In this document: positions 1 through 9,084 of the stretch, piece by piece
Layout of the letters: every line of letters starts with the position of its first letter
Numbering within the stretch: position 1 is the first letter of the stretch
NCBI GenBank assembly: GCA_963803155.1
Contig: CAWDMN010000102.1
Span: 1 to 27,774 of the forward strand
Length of the DNA stretch: 27,774 nucleotides
Source of the DNA: CAWDMN01 sp963803155
GTDB lineage: Bacteria; Acidobacteriota; Terriglobia; Versatilivoradales; Versatilivoraceae
Direction of reading: 5' to 3'
The notes under the pieces: generated by a model
Told to the model about the DNA's origin: nothing
What the model saw: the letters and a program-made list of their open reading frames with translations, nothing else
The model's database searches: none
Program-made: the position numbers and the translations under genes

Positions 1-755
1 GACCAATTGCTGACTGGGCACCCGATTTTGTCATCGAATTCACGGCGGAATTGCTAGTGGAAAAGCGGTTGTCTGCCACTTGGTTTATCACGCATGCCAG
101 CCCAGCCATTACATACCTGCGGAAATATCCGGATTTTTTCGAACTTGGGATTCATCCCAACTTTTTCCCCGGTTCCTCACAAGGATCCGCAATCGGGGAG
201 ATCATCGCAAATTGTTTGGAGACTGTGCCCGAAGCCCAATCGGTTAGAACGCATGGCCTCTTTCAATCCAGTGCACTACTCATTCAAATGATGCAGCAAA
301 CTGGCCTTAAAGTTGACTCCTCAATATTCCTCCCCCATGCCAACAATGTACAACCTGTCATCTTCCAACACCAGGAACATTCAATCTGCCGACTCCCTTA
401 TATTTGGGAAGATGATTATGAGATGGGGCTGGACCACCCCGAATGGGATCTTCCCCCATTTCTCTTACAACGGACCGGCCTGCAAATTTTCAATTTCCAT
501 CCCATCCACCTATTTCTTAACGACCTGACACCCAACGCCTATGAGAAATTAAAGAAGGTTTCCCCTTCCCTGAGTGAAGCTTCCCCTTTCCAAACGCAAA
601 GATTGCGAAGAACAGGTATCGGCCCGCTTAGTGCCTTTAAGGGACTGATTGATTTCCTTTCCAGTGCTGGCCAATGCACCAGGTTACTGGATATAATTAA
701 CAAATATAACTCCAATAACACTAGCTTGGGAGGGGCCCCTAATGGGAGCAATTGA
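1..755 (+). CDS. Polysaccharide-deacetylase-like protein (NodB/WbmS-like), 5' truncated
   Basis: The reading frame is open from position 3, so the gene begins before the window; the first visible residues are ADWAPDFVIEF. That segment followed by ATWFITHAS and ELGIHPNF resembles the metal-site and core strands of NodB-fold deacetylases of the WbmS type, which occur in LPS, capsule and flagellar-glycan clusters and are presumed to remove N-acetyl groups from sugars. Further family-like stretches are RTHGLFQSS and LPYIWEDDYE. A TTG at 51 could serve as a start but would cut away the conserved first strand, so I treat it as internal. The stop overlaps the next gene by 14 bases, which suggests translational coupling. 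The family call comes from motif memory; the deacetylase activity and substrate are inferred. Confidence 0.7.
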   Translation, partial: PIADWAPDFVIEFTAELLVEKRLSATWFITHASPAITYLRKYPDFFELGIHPNFFPGSSQGSAIGEIIANCLETVPEAQSVRTHGLFQSSALLIQMMQQTGLKVDSSIFLPHANNVQPVIFQHQEHSICRLPYIWEDDYEMGLDHPEWDLPPFLLQRTGLQIFNFHPIHLFLNDLTPNAYEKLKKVSPSLSEASPFQTQRLRRTGIGPLSAFKGLIDFLSSAGQCTRLLDIINKYNSNNTSLGGAPNGSN

Positions 756-1689
756 ACGGTTGCAGATTGATACAAATGCTTATCAACCCTCTTCGCCACA
801 GACGGCCACGCAGTCTCAAACGTGCCAATCATTTGGCTTCAAATGGGCGCGCAGGGACAGCTATGAATCTCCGGCAGTCAATGAGAAAACCAGAAAGTGG
901 CTTCTGGATCGTTACTGTGCTGGAGATGCCTCGCTGCCGTCGAAATGGCTGGAGGGCTCCCGCAAACTCATCTTGGATGCTGGTTGTGGATCCGGTTTTT
1001 CCGCCCTGTTGTTGTTTGGGGATTTAATCAATGCCCATGATTATCTTGGCGTCGATATCTCCGATGCCACGGAGGTCGCCAAGGTTCGCTTCGCTGAAAG
1101 AAATCTTCAAGCGGATTTTTTACAGTGTGATCTTATGAATCTGCCGATTCCTGATGGAAGCGTTGATCTGATTTTTTCTGAAGGGGTGCTGCATCACACA
1201 GATAATCCAGAACAAGCCGTTCACAGCCTAGCCTGCAAAATGAAGCCAGGGGGACGATTTTTATTTTACGTCTACGCCAAGAAGGCTGTCATTCGGGAAT
1301 ATACTGATGATTATGTGCGTCATCAACTCCAGTTTATGACCAATGAGGAAGCTTGGGAGGCGCTCAAACCGCTTACTCAGTTGGGAATCGCCCTGGGAAA
1401 ACTTAATGCCAGCATCACCATTCCACAAGGCATTCCCTTCCTCGGAATTAAGGAAGGGAATTATGATCTCCAGCGATTCTTTTACTGGAATATCTGTAAA
1501 ATGTTTTATCGTCCCGATTGGACCATGGAAGAGATGAATCATATTAATTTTGACTGGTTTCGTCCCTTGAACTGCCATCGGCAGACTCCTGAAGATGTGG
1601 CCCGCTGGGTGGCGGAATCCGGCCTCCTATTGGAGCGAATTGCTACTGAAGAAGCGGGAATCACCGTAGTGGCCCGAAAACAGGATTGA
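742..1689 (+). CDS. Class I SAM-dependent methyltransferase
   Basis: A 315-residue protein with a Rossmann methyltransferase core. Motif I is LDAGCGSG at residues 78-85, followed by YLGVDIS (acidic residue for the SAM ribose), a QCDLMNLPIPDGSVDLIFSEGVLHH segment split across motifs II and III, and the typical MKPGGRFLFYVY strand. The ATG at 742 has a strong GGGAGGGG ribosome site at 728-735 and overlaps the end of the deacetylase-like gene. The N-terminal 75 residues are not recognisable. The C-terminal part (YNWEEM-like region ending in GITVVARK) is typical of glycan-cluster methyltransferases. Likely role: methylating a sugar or glycan intermediate in the cytoplasm; the substrate cannot be read from sequence. 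Confidence 0.85.
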   Translation: MGAIERLQIDTNAYQPSSPQTATQSQTCQSFGFKWARRDSYESPAVNEKTRKWLLDRYCAGDASLPSKWLEGSRKLILDAGCGSGFSALLLFGDLINAHDYLGVDISDATEVAKVRFAERNLQADFLQCDLMNLPIPDGSVDLIFSEGVLHHTDNPEQAVHSLACKMKPGGRFLFYVYAKKAVIREYTDDYVRHQLQFMTNEEAWEALKPLTQLGIALGKLNASITIPQGIPFLGIKEGNYDLQRFFYWNICKMFYRPDWTMEEMNHINFDWFRPLNCHRQTPEDVARWVAESGLLLERIATEEAGITVVARKQD

Positions 1690-1692
1690 CCT

Positions 1693-2229
1693 ATGAAAAC
1701 GCGAATGCTCTTACATTTCCTCCATCGGCTTTACCGCCAACTGCGCTACGAGAAATCTGTTGCCTGGAACCGCTGTCTTCCCTTCCCCGAATTGCTGGTT
1801 GATCGCTGGGAGAAATCCCGCTTTCTGGGATTTGGCGAGAAGACGAGCATTTATGATTCCAGCTACATTTTTGGCCAAGTCAAAGTCGGTCAAAACACTT
1901 GGATTGGGCCCTTCACAATTCTAGATGGCACCGGAGGGCTGGAGATCGGCGATTTCTGTTCCATCAGCGCAGGCGTACAGATCTATTCGCATGATTCGGT
2001 GGCCTGGGCACTTTCGGGAGGGCAAGCTACGTATGAATATGGCCCGATCAAGATCGGCGACCGCTGCTACCTTGGACCCAACACCATTGTGGCCAAAGGG
2101 GTCACCATTGGTTCGGGCTCCGTTATTGGAGCCAATAGCCTGGTATTACATAGTATCCCCGAAAATTCCCGGGCATGGGGAACTCCTTGCCGCGTGGTTG
2201 ACTCCTCAGGGAATGCGCTAAGTCCCTAA
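1693..2229 (+). CDS. Left-handed beta-helix (hexapeptide) acyltransferase
   Basis: A 178-residue protein built largely of hexapeptide turns: VKVGQNTWIGPFTIL, LEIGDFCSISAGVQI, IKIGDRCYLGPNTIV, VTIGSGSVIGANSLV. This is the LbetaH fold of the CysE/LacA/WbbJ group, which forms trimers and transfers acetyl or other acyl groups from CoA. The YSHDSVAW segment supplies the histidine expected at the active site. The C-terminus SRAWGTPCRVV matches the usual family ending (AxGxPAKxI). It starts three bases after the methyltransferase stop, so the two are almost certainly cotranscribed. The most likely role is O- or N-acetylation of a sugar in the glycan made by this cluster. Confidence 0.85.
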   Translation: MKTRMLLHFLHRLYRQLRYEKSVAWNRCLPFPELLVDRWEKSRFLGFGEKTSIYDSSYIFGQVKVGQNTWIGPFTILDGTGGLEIGDFCSISAGVQIYSHDSVAWALSGGQATYEYGPIKIGDRCYLGPNTIVAKGVTIGSGSVIGANSLVLHSIPENSRAWGTPCRVVDSSGNALSP

Positions 2230-2275
2230 GTCATGGACGGAAAATCGTGAAAGATGATCCTTTTACCAGCAAAAG

Positions 2276-3364
2276 ATGAAGAAACCTTTAAATATACTCA
2301 TTACCGGTTGCGGGTCTGAAGGCGTCTATGGCGTCATCCGAAGTTTGCGCCATAATGGTGAGCGTCCTGTGCGACTCGTGGGTCTCGACACCAATACTCT
2401 CATTGCCCATCAGTATCGTCTGGACCGATTCGTCATCCCGCCCCGCCGCGATGATGCAAAATTCTTGCCCTTTGTCCTCGCACTGGCCCGCCAGGAAAGG
2501 ATCGATGTGGTGTATCCCGTTCCCACCGCGGAACTGGATTTGTTCTCCCGTGCAATCGGCAGATTTGAGGCGCAAGGTCAGCGAGTGATCGTGAATACTC
2601 CGGAATCGCTGGGAGTCGCCAACCACAAGGGCCGCCTTTACAATCTAGCCAAAGAACTTCATTTGGAATGCACTCCGGAATTCCGAATTGCGCACGACCT
2701 GAAAGAGCTGGAAAAATCGGTTAGAGAGCTGGGATATCCCGGCCAAAAAGTCTGCATCAAACCCCCGCTGGGAACCGGCTCCCAGGGCTTTCGCATCCTG
2801 GACGCCCAGGCAGACCGTTTGCACCTCTTGCTTCATGCACACCCATCTCAAACCACAACTCGACTGGAAGATTTATGCGATGTACTGCGCCAAGCTGATT
2901 CTTTTCCTGAACTGATCGTGATGGAACACTTGCCGGGTGAAGAATACGATGTGGATGTGCTGGCATTCCAAGGGAGGGTCATGGCCCTGATCCCCCGCTT
3001 GAACCGGGCTATGTGGTACGGCATGTCACTCTCTTGCCGGACGCTCCCACTCCCCGAACAGGATCCATTCACCAGCCAAATTGCCTCCCATCTGGGTTTG
3101 AACTATGTAAACAGCTTCACCTACCGGAGGAATTCTGCCGGAAAACTGAAATTATTGGAAATCAATCCGCGGATTCCCGGCTCCATCATTATTGCCATGG
3201 CTGCGGGGATTAATATGCCCTATTTGGCCGTAAAATTGGCTCTTGGTGAAGAGTTCGAATTACCACAACCCCAGTGGGGGCTGGATATGGTCCGTTTCTG
3301 GGATGAGCTTTTCATCCAACCCGATGGCCAAATCAGCTGGGGTGGGGGGACACAATGGAACTAA
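2276..3364 (+). CDS. ATP-grasp domain protein (carbamoyl-phosphate-synthase-like)
   Basis: A 362-residue protein. Residues 1-115 form a pre-ATP-grasp Rossmann half (ILITGCGSEGVYGVIRSL, then VYPVPTAELDLFS). Residues 115-325 form the ATP-grasp fold, with the phosphate-binding lysine in KVCIKPPLGTGSQGF near 158-171, VMEHLPGEEYDVDVLA around 215-230, and the metal-binding LLEINPRIPGS at about 294-303 (E296, N298). Such stand-alone ligases join a carboxylate to an amine or other nucleophile using ATP and appear in many polysaccharide clusters. The acceptor is unknown. The gap to the previous gene is 46 bases, and its end overlaps the next start by 10 bases. Confidence 0.85.
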   Translation: MKKPLNILITGCGSEGVYGVIRSLRHNGERPVRLVGLDTNTLIAHQYRLDRFVIPPRRDDAKFLPFVLALARQERIDVVYPVPTAELDLFSRAIGRFEAQGQRVIVNTPESLGVANHKGRLYNLAKELHLECTPEFRIAHDLKELEKSVRELGYPGQKVCIKPPLGTGSQGFRILDAQADRLHLLLHAHPSQTTTRLEDLCDVLRQADSFPELIVMEHLPGEEYDVDVLAFQGRVMALIPRLNRAMWYGMSLSCRTLPLPEQDPFTSQIASHLGLNYVNSFTYRRNSAGKLKLLEINPRIPGSIIIAMAAGINMPYLAVKLALGEEFELPQPQWGLDMVRFWDELFIQPDGQISWGGGTQWN

Positions 3365-5643
3365 CGATTCTGTTGCTGTTGGTGACCTTTCTCTATCGCG
3401 CCCTCCCCCGCCTCTTTCGTCCCTACGCCTTTTCCAGCGACACTTATTACCATTTGTACTACGCCAAATTGATCCGGCAGGCGCGGATGAGGGTTCCTCG
3501 GCGATACCCGCAGATGCTCCTCGACCATGATTCAGACTACCCCTTTCTGCTGCACTGGATTTGGGCCTGTTTTCCGCTTCACTGGCATTTTGCCTTGGAA
3601 AGGATTTCCACAGCTCTGTGGGATACGCTCTCGGTCGGAGCCGTTCTCATTTTTGGAAACTGGTTCACTCAATTCCATGGCAGGACAAGCTTGACGACAT
3701 GGCCGCTCTGGACGGCTGCCATATTAGCTTTTGCTCCCGCCTTGCTGCGAATTGGTTCCGGCCCCCGCGCCTTTAGTGGCACTCCCCGCGTCATGGGCGA
3801 GACCTTGTATTTGTTGCATATGCTGCTGGCCTTTCATGGCTGGCAAACTCATTCTCCCTGGACATTGGTCGCGAGCCTGTTGATGGGCAGTTTCCTCATT
3901 CTCAGTTCCAAATTTGCCAATCAAGTTCTCTTGTTCTTTGGTTTTTTCCTTGGACTCTTTGTCACTCCTTGGTATTGGCTGCTGTTACTTGGGATTTATG
4001 CAGGCAGCATAATCCTCTCTTGGGGCCGGGCCCTCCATCTTCTGGAAATTCAGCTGAAGCATCTTATCTTTTACAAGAACACCCTTCAGAAGATTTTTAT
4101 CCACCCCAGCCACCTACCTGCGTTACAGGAATACAGAAAAAACCTGCAAGAGTTTTTCCGGCAGATTTCCCAGCTGAAACTCACCCCGGCCATGCGATGG
4201 TGTTTGCGGCAGGAAAAATATTACTGGCATTTGTTGGTAACCGTCTTCCCACAATTTTTGTGCCTTCCCTTTTTTTGGCTGACGGATCCATTTCCCCCCG
4301 TGGGCCGCTATTTGCTGATATGGGCCACGGCGGGACTAATCTGGTTTATTTTGACAAAACAGAAACTCCTTTCATTCCTGGGTGAAGGAGAGCGTTATCT
4401 GGAATTCGCGCTCTACCCTTCAATTGCGCTTATTACCTTGATTTGCATCCAAGGAAATGCCTCCTGGTTATTAGCGCTTTGGCTGGCTGGGTCTATTGCC
4501 GCAGCGCTTTATTATATTGGGCTCTTCCTGGACGAAACCGTCGATGACTTTACGGCGACCCAAGATCTTTACAATCTGCTCAACTCGTTGCCTGAAGGCA
4601 CGGTCTGGCCCATTGCCTGGTATCACTGGCAGACCGTATTTCGATGCAATAAGCGCGTGCTAACCTATGGGAATATTCGTGCCTTGAATCCGGAGGAATT
4701 CGAATTGGTTCTGGGCCGTTACCCCTATCCCTCCGAAAAATATTTAAAAATCATCCTGCGCTATCAGATCAATACGGTTATCACCTCCGAGGATTGCTTG
4801 ACCCGCTATACTCAACACATCATTGGTAACCCGGCAGCGTTTTATGCTTGTGTTGAGAACTCTTGGAAAGCCGGCAACATGGTTTTGCTCAAGCTCAAGC
4901 CACTGCCCATGCTTTACCGGCTCTTTGAGAGCACACCAGATTTTCAAGAGCAATGGCGGGATGTGAAATCCCTGCGCGAGCGACAAGATTATATGGGAGC
5001 ACTGACCGCATTAGAACCCTTGCTGATGCTGATGCCTGCAAATGGCACTCTGCTGGCCGCCAGAGGTGAAATTGAATTGGCGGCAGGAGATCCACAAAAG
5101 GCCATTGCCTCCTTCCGGCAAGTCGCAAAGGAAGACGCCGCATACCTGCCCGCTTGTCTAGGGTTGGCCAGAGCGCAGTTGTTCTTGAACGGGTATATGG
5201 AGGCTGAATGGGCCGTAAACCAGGTGCTTCGCATGCAGCCCAATCACGCAGAAGCCCAGGAGTTCCTTCGACATATTCAAAATAGGCCAGAGCGGCAATC
5301 CCTTCTCCAGCAAGCCTTGGACCATTGCCATCTTGGAGCCCTAGCCTTGGCTGCTCATCAGGCTGCTGAGGCTTCGCGATTCTTCAATGCCACAATCCAA
5401 ACCACTTCAACGATTATGGGATGTTATTTCGGACGTGCTCTCAGTCTGCTGATGCTGGGGCGCAATGCAGAGGCGGCGGAGGATTTGAGAACCGAGTTGC
5501 GGTTCCATCCAGAATGCACGGCGGCCAGAGATCTCTTCCGAGCATTGCGCTCACAAAAAAGCCAAGAGACCAATGAAGCCGGCCTTCTCCACCTGAAGTA
5601 TGAGAAGTGGATAGCTCAATTATCATTCCAGATAAAGTCATGA
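3355..5643 (+). CDS. Polytopic GT-C-like membrane glycosyltransferase with C-terminal TPR domain
   Basis: A 762-residue protein. Residues 1-395 contain roughly ten hydrophobic helices, including 1-15, 85-103, 115-131, 165-222, 288-310, 316-336 and 348-392. The first loop after helix 1 holds SSDTYYHLYYAKLI and later LLDHDSDYPFLLHW. An acidic residue in this place followed by aromatic residues is characteristic of GT-C enzymes (STT3/PMT/ArnT type), which use polyprenyl-phosphate sugars outside the membrane. Residues 400-520 are soluble, and residues 535-740 are TPR repeats ending with the module shared by other proteins here (RALSLLMLGRNAEAAEDLR). The ATG overlaps the ATP-grasp stop. It could alternatively be a ligase or polymerase-type membrane protein. 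The TPR tail suggests interaction with another cluster protein. Confidence 0.7.
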   Translation: MELTILLLLVTFLYRALPRLFRPYAFSSDTYYHLYYAKLIRQARMRVPRRYPQMLLDHDSDYPFLLHWIWACFPLHWHFALERISTALWDTLSVGAVLIFGNWFTQFHGRTSLTTWPLWTAAILAFAPALLRIGSGPRAFSGTPRVMGETLYLLHMLLAFHGWQTHSPWTLVASLLMGSFLILSSKFANQVLLFFGFFLGLFVTPWYWLLLLGIYAGSIILSWGRALHLLEIQLKHLIFYKNTLQKIFIHPSHLPALQEYRKNLQEFFRQISQLKLTPAMRWCLRQEKYYWHLLVTVFPQFLCLPFFWLTDPFPPVGRYLLIWATAGLIWFILTKQKLLSFLGEGERYLEFALYPSIALITLICIQGNASWLLALWLAGSIAAALYYIGLFLDETVDDFTATQDLYNLLNSLPEGTVWPIAWYHWQTVFRCNKRVLTYGNIRALNPEEFELVLGRYPYPSEKYLKIILRYQINTVITSEDCLTRYTQHIIGNPAAFYACVENSWKAGNMVLLKLKPLPMLYRLFESTPDFQEQWRDVKSLRERQDYMGALTALEPLLMLMPANGTLLAARGEIELAAGDPQKAIASFRQVAKEDAAYLPACLGLARAQLFLNGYMEAEWAVNQVLRMQPNHAEAQEFLRHIQNRPERQSLLQQALDHCHLGALALAAHQAAEASRFFNATIQTTSTIMGCYFGRALSLLMLGRNAEAAEDLRTELRFHPECTAARDLFRALRSQKSQETNEAGLLHLKYEKWIAQLSFQIKS

Positions 5644-5683
5644 GTGGATAATGTACGGGCGAGGGCGATTTGCGCTGCAATTG

Positions 5684-7468
5684 TCACCTCAGCCCGATTT
5701 TCACGGCAGATGCCGGAGGGGTGGGCTCTGCAAGAATAAAGGAAAATTTCACATTTTCTGCGCGACAAAAACGAATTTGTTTGAATCCGCTGGAACTCAG
5801 GGCACTCCTTAATTCCTCTTCCGAATAAAGATACTCGGCAAAATAGTGCTGCATGATTTTCCCGCCCAATTCAATATCTATCCCATCCAATCCAATCTTT
5901 CCTGCCGGTTGGTGAAGCATTGTATACCCCATCAAGATTCCATTCGGCTGGAGTCGCTTGCGGATGCTATTCAAAACTAAGGAAAGGCTTTCGGGCGGAA
6001 TCAGGTGCCAGATATTATTCAACACAATGTATTCATAAGTTTTCTCCCGTTCCAGTTCGGTCAGGAGCGATAGCAGATTACGGAAAGGAATAAGTTGGCT
6101 GGATTTTCCAGTCGCATTAGCCGGATGATGAATTTCCAATCCTGATTTTCCGGCTATCCTCTCCTCCCACGATTCAAAAGATACAGCCGCATGGTTGATA
6201 TTGTCAGGACTCTCCATAAAGGACCGCGGAGAGCGGCGATGGAGATAGAGGTCCCTGCCGGGCGGTAAAGTGAGACGCGACAAAGCGTCGTGCTCTTTTA
6301 TGTAGAAGAAGCCGGTAACCGGATCTTGATAATCCACCTGGTTCGACTGGAGGGCCTCTCGATACATTTCATTTTCAGGAATCCCAAGGAACACGTTGAT
6401 TCGATAATCATCTGGATTTAAGAACAACCGCTGGGCACCTTCAATGGTGGCCCGGCGGTCTTCCTCGGTTTCCCCCGGAACCCCAATGATAAAACTGCCA
6501 AACGGAATGATTTCATGTTTCCGGCATATCGCCAATGCACGTTCGATATCGGCAACCGTGATCTTCTTGTGCATGATGCCCAGCACATGATCGGAGAGGC
6601 TTTCGATCCCCAGAAAAACATTGACGCAACCAGCAGCATGGAGCATTTGCACAAAGCCCTCATCCTGCAAATCGGAGATCCGAACCTCACAACTCCAAAC
6701 CAGGGGCCGGTTGGCTTGGCAAAGCATTTCACCAAGCTTAACAATCCGAGAGTGGTTGGCCAGAAAATTATCTTCCCGGAAGACGATGGAATTGATGCCA
6801 AAGTCCCTCCTTAGTCGCTGCATATCATCGTAAACTCGCTCCGCCGAGAAACAGGTGTACTTTCGTCCCCATATCACATCCACGGAACAAAACCGGCAAT
6901 TAAATGGGCAGCCCCGACTGGTGGACATGTTGGTGGAGGGGGAGTTCTCCATCTGGGTGAAATGAGAGTCGTAGCCCATGGAGAAAAACACGTCATAGGC
7001 CGGAAAGGGCAACTCGTCCAGGTTCTTGATCCGCGGAGAACGGATAATCCGATCGCAGGAGTTCCCATTGGCTATGTCACGCAGCGCATACTCCCCTTCG
7101 CCGATGACAACATAATCCACATAATCCGGGATAGAGTCGGGTTTAATAGAGGCATGTGGTCCGCCAACCACTAACAAGCCTTTCCACAGCCCGCGTTGCC
7201 TGAAATACTGCAGTGTCTCCAGTATGTGCAGAGCGTTTCGAAGGGTGATCGAATCCAGAGACAATCCAACCAAATCAATTCGCTGACTGCGCAGCAGGTC
7301 CAAACTGAGATTCGTCTCTGGTGTCAAGTAACGGTCGATAAAGCTAACCCGATGTCCAGCTTCTCTGAGGATGGACATCAGAAAGCCTATTCCCACTGGC
7401 ATCGACTTCTCTTTGAAGCTGGAGGCATGAACGTAGGGGTATCTGGGACGGGCTAACAGGATATTCAT
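5684..7468 (-). CDS. B12-binding/radical SAM protein with methyltransferase-like C-terminal tail
   Basis: A 594-residue protein read from the ATG at 7466-7468, chosen because AAGGAG lies just upstream (7472-7477 on this strand); an upstream in-frame ATG at 7567 would overlap the preceding gene. Residues 1-140 resemble a cobalamin-binding domain (VGIGFLMSILREAGH, LVVGGPHAS, YVVIGEGE) but lack the DxHxxG histidine. Residues 180-390 form a radical SAM barrel with the cluster motif CPFNCRFC (C187, C191, C194) and GIESLSD and GVPGETEED strands. Residues 470-580 (YEYIVLNNIWHLIP, LQPNGILMGYTML) resemble the second half of a Rossmann methyltransferase without a GxGxG motif I. Possible roles are C-methylation or another radical modification of a sugar or lipid. 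It lies 10 bases after the upstream methyltransferase gene in the same operon. Confidence 0.85.
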   Translation of the reverse strand: MNILLARPRYPYVHASSFKEKSMPVGIGFLMSILREAGHRVSFIDRYLTPETNLSLDLLRSQRIDLVGLSLDSITLRNALHILETLQYFRQRGLWKGLLVVGGPHASIKPDSIPDYVDYVVIGEGEYALRDIANGNSCDRIIRSPRIKNLDELPFPAYDVFFSMGYDSHFTQMENSPSTNMSTSRGCPFNCRFCSVDVIWGRKYTCFSAERVYDDMQRLRRDFGINSIVFREDNFLANHSRIVKLGEMLCQANRPLVWSCEVRISDLQDEGFVQMLHAAGCVNVFLGIESLSDHVLGIMHKKITVADIERALAICRKHEIIPFGSFIIGVPGETEEDRRATIEGAQRLFLNPDDYRINVFLGIPENEMYREALQSNQVDYQDPVTGFFYIKEHDALSRLTLPPGRDLYLHRRSPRSFMESPDNINHAAVSFESWEERIAGKSGLEIHHPANATGKSSQLIPFRNLLSLLTELEREKTYEYIVLNNIWHLIPPESLSLVLNSIRKRLQPNGILMGYTMLHQPAGKIGLDGIDIELGGKIMQHYFAEYLYSEEELRSALSSSGFKQIRFCRAENVKFSFILAEPTPPASAVKIGLR

Positions 7469-7478
7469 AAGCTCCTTT

Positions 7479-8447
7479 TTAATCGTTTTGCTGATGAGAA
7501 ATGGCTCGCTTCTGGCTGATATACATTTTAACTCGGTAAACTGGGACTTTCTGATCAGCCAGTTCATCGACCCGCCGCGCTATTTCCGCTTTTTGATTTT
7601 CTGAAAAAGACTTCATTTGAAAAATCCCGCCAAAAACTAGACTTGGAAGAACAGAGATACCTCGGGTGCGGATGACCCCCAAATTGGCTTTTGCTAGCAA
7701 AGTCTCCATCTCCCCATCTGCAAAGACGGGATACCGTCGTGATCTCTGGTTATCATAATCAATGGATTTGGTGCGCGTTAAAGCGACTTGGCAAAATTCT
7801 TCCATATCCTGTCGGATCAGCGCATAGAGCAGGGAACCTTCCAGTGTAGGATCGGTGTTGATCAAATAGCCCTCTGGGGATAACAAATTGTGCAATTGGG
7901 CACAGATCTCGACAATTCGTGAATGGAAGATATTGAACAATCCCAATGCAAAAATCCCATCCCAATTGCTTTCAAAAGGAGCCAGTGGCAGTCGAGTGCA
8001 GTCGGCTTGCAGCATCACAATGCGGGACTTTTCTTCATCAGATAGGCGGCTAGATAAGCGCCGGAGGTTGTGGGAATCCAAATCAATGGAGAGAATCCTC
8101 CTGAAACCCAAGGAAAGCAGGAAGCGGCTTAAGCGGCCATCTCCGCATCCCAAATCCATCAGGAGAGAATCCTTCGAAAAATTCCTGCAAACCTCATCCA
8201 CTAGCTGGAAATAATTCCGGCCTTCATGCTTGGTGGTAGTATAAGGAGTATTCAGGCGTGTATCATAATCGATATTTTGATAATAATTCTGCGGCTGTGA
8301 ATCGGAATGTGCCGCATTCATCCAAACCAAATCTTCCTTAATTAGAAGGAAATCGCAGCCAGGGCATTTCGCCGTACCCCTATTATCGCTGAAAGCCAGA
8401 CGAGAGTGGCACTCGGGACAAGCTAAAAACTGCTGAATCTCAAACAT
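7479..8447 (-). CDS. Methyltransferase with N-terminal Trm112-like zinc ribbon
   Basis: A 322-residue protein. Cysteines C10, C13, C28 and C31 (CPECHSRL ... CPGCDFLL) form a Trm112-type zinc ribbon. A class I methyltransferase domain follows, with motif I LLMDLGCGDGRLSRF at about residues 94-108, the acidic strand ILSIDLD, then MLQADCTRLPL and WDGIFALGLFNIF. The start has a GGGGAAG purine-rich site upstream on the minus strand. It is the first gene of a two-gene minus-strand operon with the radical SAM protein, 10 bases apart. It probably methylates a sugar, lipid carrier or quinone-like substrate; the glycan context favours a sugar, but nothing in the sequence fixes this. Confidence 0.85.
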   Translation of the reverse strand: MFEIQQFLACPECHSRLAFSDNRGTAKCPGCDFLLIKEDLVWMNAAHSDSQPQNYYQNIDYDTRLNTPYTTTKHEGRNYFQLVDEVCRNFSKDSLLMDLGCGDGRLSRFLLSLGFRRILSIDLDSHNLRRLSSRLSDEEKSRIVMLQADCTRLPLAPFESNWDGIFALGLFNIFHSRIVEICAQLHNLLSPEGYLINTDPTLEGSLLYALIRQDMEEFCQVALTRTKSIDYDNQRSRRYPVFADGEMETLLAKANLGVIRTRGISVLPSLVFGGIFQMKSFSENQKAEIARRVDELADQKVPVYRVKMYISQKRAISHQQND

Positions 8448-9084
8448 GTTTCTTCCCCTTCTTTCACTAGTTTATTCCTGCTGAAGGACATTGCCCTCCG
8501 ATAAGCATGCAACAGCTGAAGCACTGCCACGGGGATTGGGAGGGGATTATGCTGCCTTGTCAACATTCGAGACGCTCCAGCCCTCAAAACGAGTCTGGTT
8601 ATTCCTTTATACAATTTCACTTCCAAATCCGGAAAATTCCCCAATGATTCCGAGGAAATTCCAAAAACAGGGAGTTGGATTTCTGATCATTCCTTCCCCC
8701 ACATCTCCAACTCTCCCAATAGACCGTTTACAACAGTGTTTCAGTGGCATACTGGACAATTCTCTTATGTGGTGAACAGGCCAAGCTTGATCTCTGCCAG
8801 TTTGAAGGCAGGATTGGTTCCCGGCCTTTTTTGCGCACTCGCCGCTTCTGGAAATACAATTGCACTTTATTGGGGAGCATCCCTATGGGGGCTGTATTTT
8901 TCAGGTCCATGATTTAGCGAACAAACCTGGAAAAGTTGGATTATCACAGATTTTAAAACCAATGAATGGACGATATGGCCACCCCCAGGCAGCAAAAAGG
9001 CATAAAATGGGGGGATGGGCAATTCGGGTTTGTCATTTATTTGTTAATCCAGTCATTTAATTGGCGATAACAGGAGATTTTGGG
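8448..9084. other. Gene-poor divergent region with possible decayed coding frame
   Basis: No intact gene is visible between the divergent methyltransferase (minus) and the TPR-methyltransferase (plus). Frame 3 of the plus strand stays open from 8520 to a TAA at 9003-9005 with a single TGA at 8910-8912, which is longer than expected by chance at this composition. The translation (for example LVPGLFCALAASGNTIALYW) is not recognised. A loose promoter match, TTGCGC at 8831-8836 and TACAAT at 8855-8860 with an 18-base spacer, could serve the plus-strand gene. CATTGCCCTCC at 8489-8499 recurs at 11429-11439. Confidence 0.4.
8831..8860 (+). promoter_or_regulatory. Candidate sigma-70-like promoter
   Basis: TTGCGC and TACAAT are separated by 18 bases, about 225 bases upstream of the TPR-methyltransferase start. 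The -10 matches the consensus at five of six positions and the -35 at four of six. Such matches are common by chance, and the promoter preferences of this organism are unknown. Confidence 0.15.

Noticed and set aside
9061..9084. TTG start giving an 8-residue longer TPR-methyltransferase
   Set aside because: The AGGAG site at 9072-9076 lies inside that extension and points to ATG 9085.
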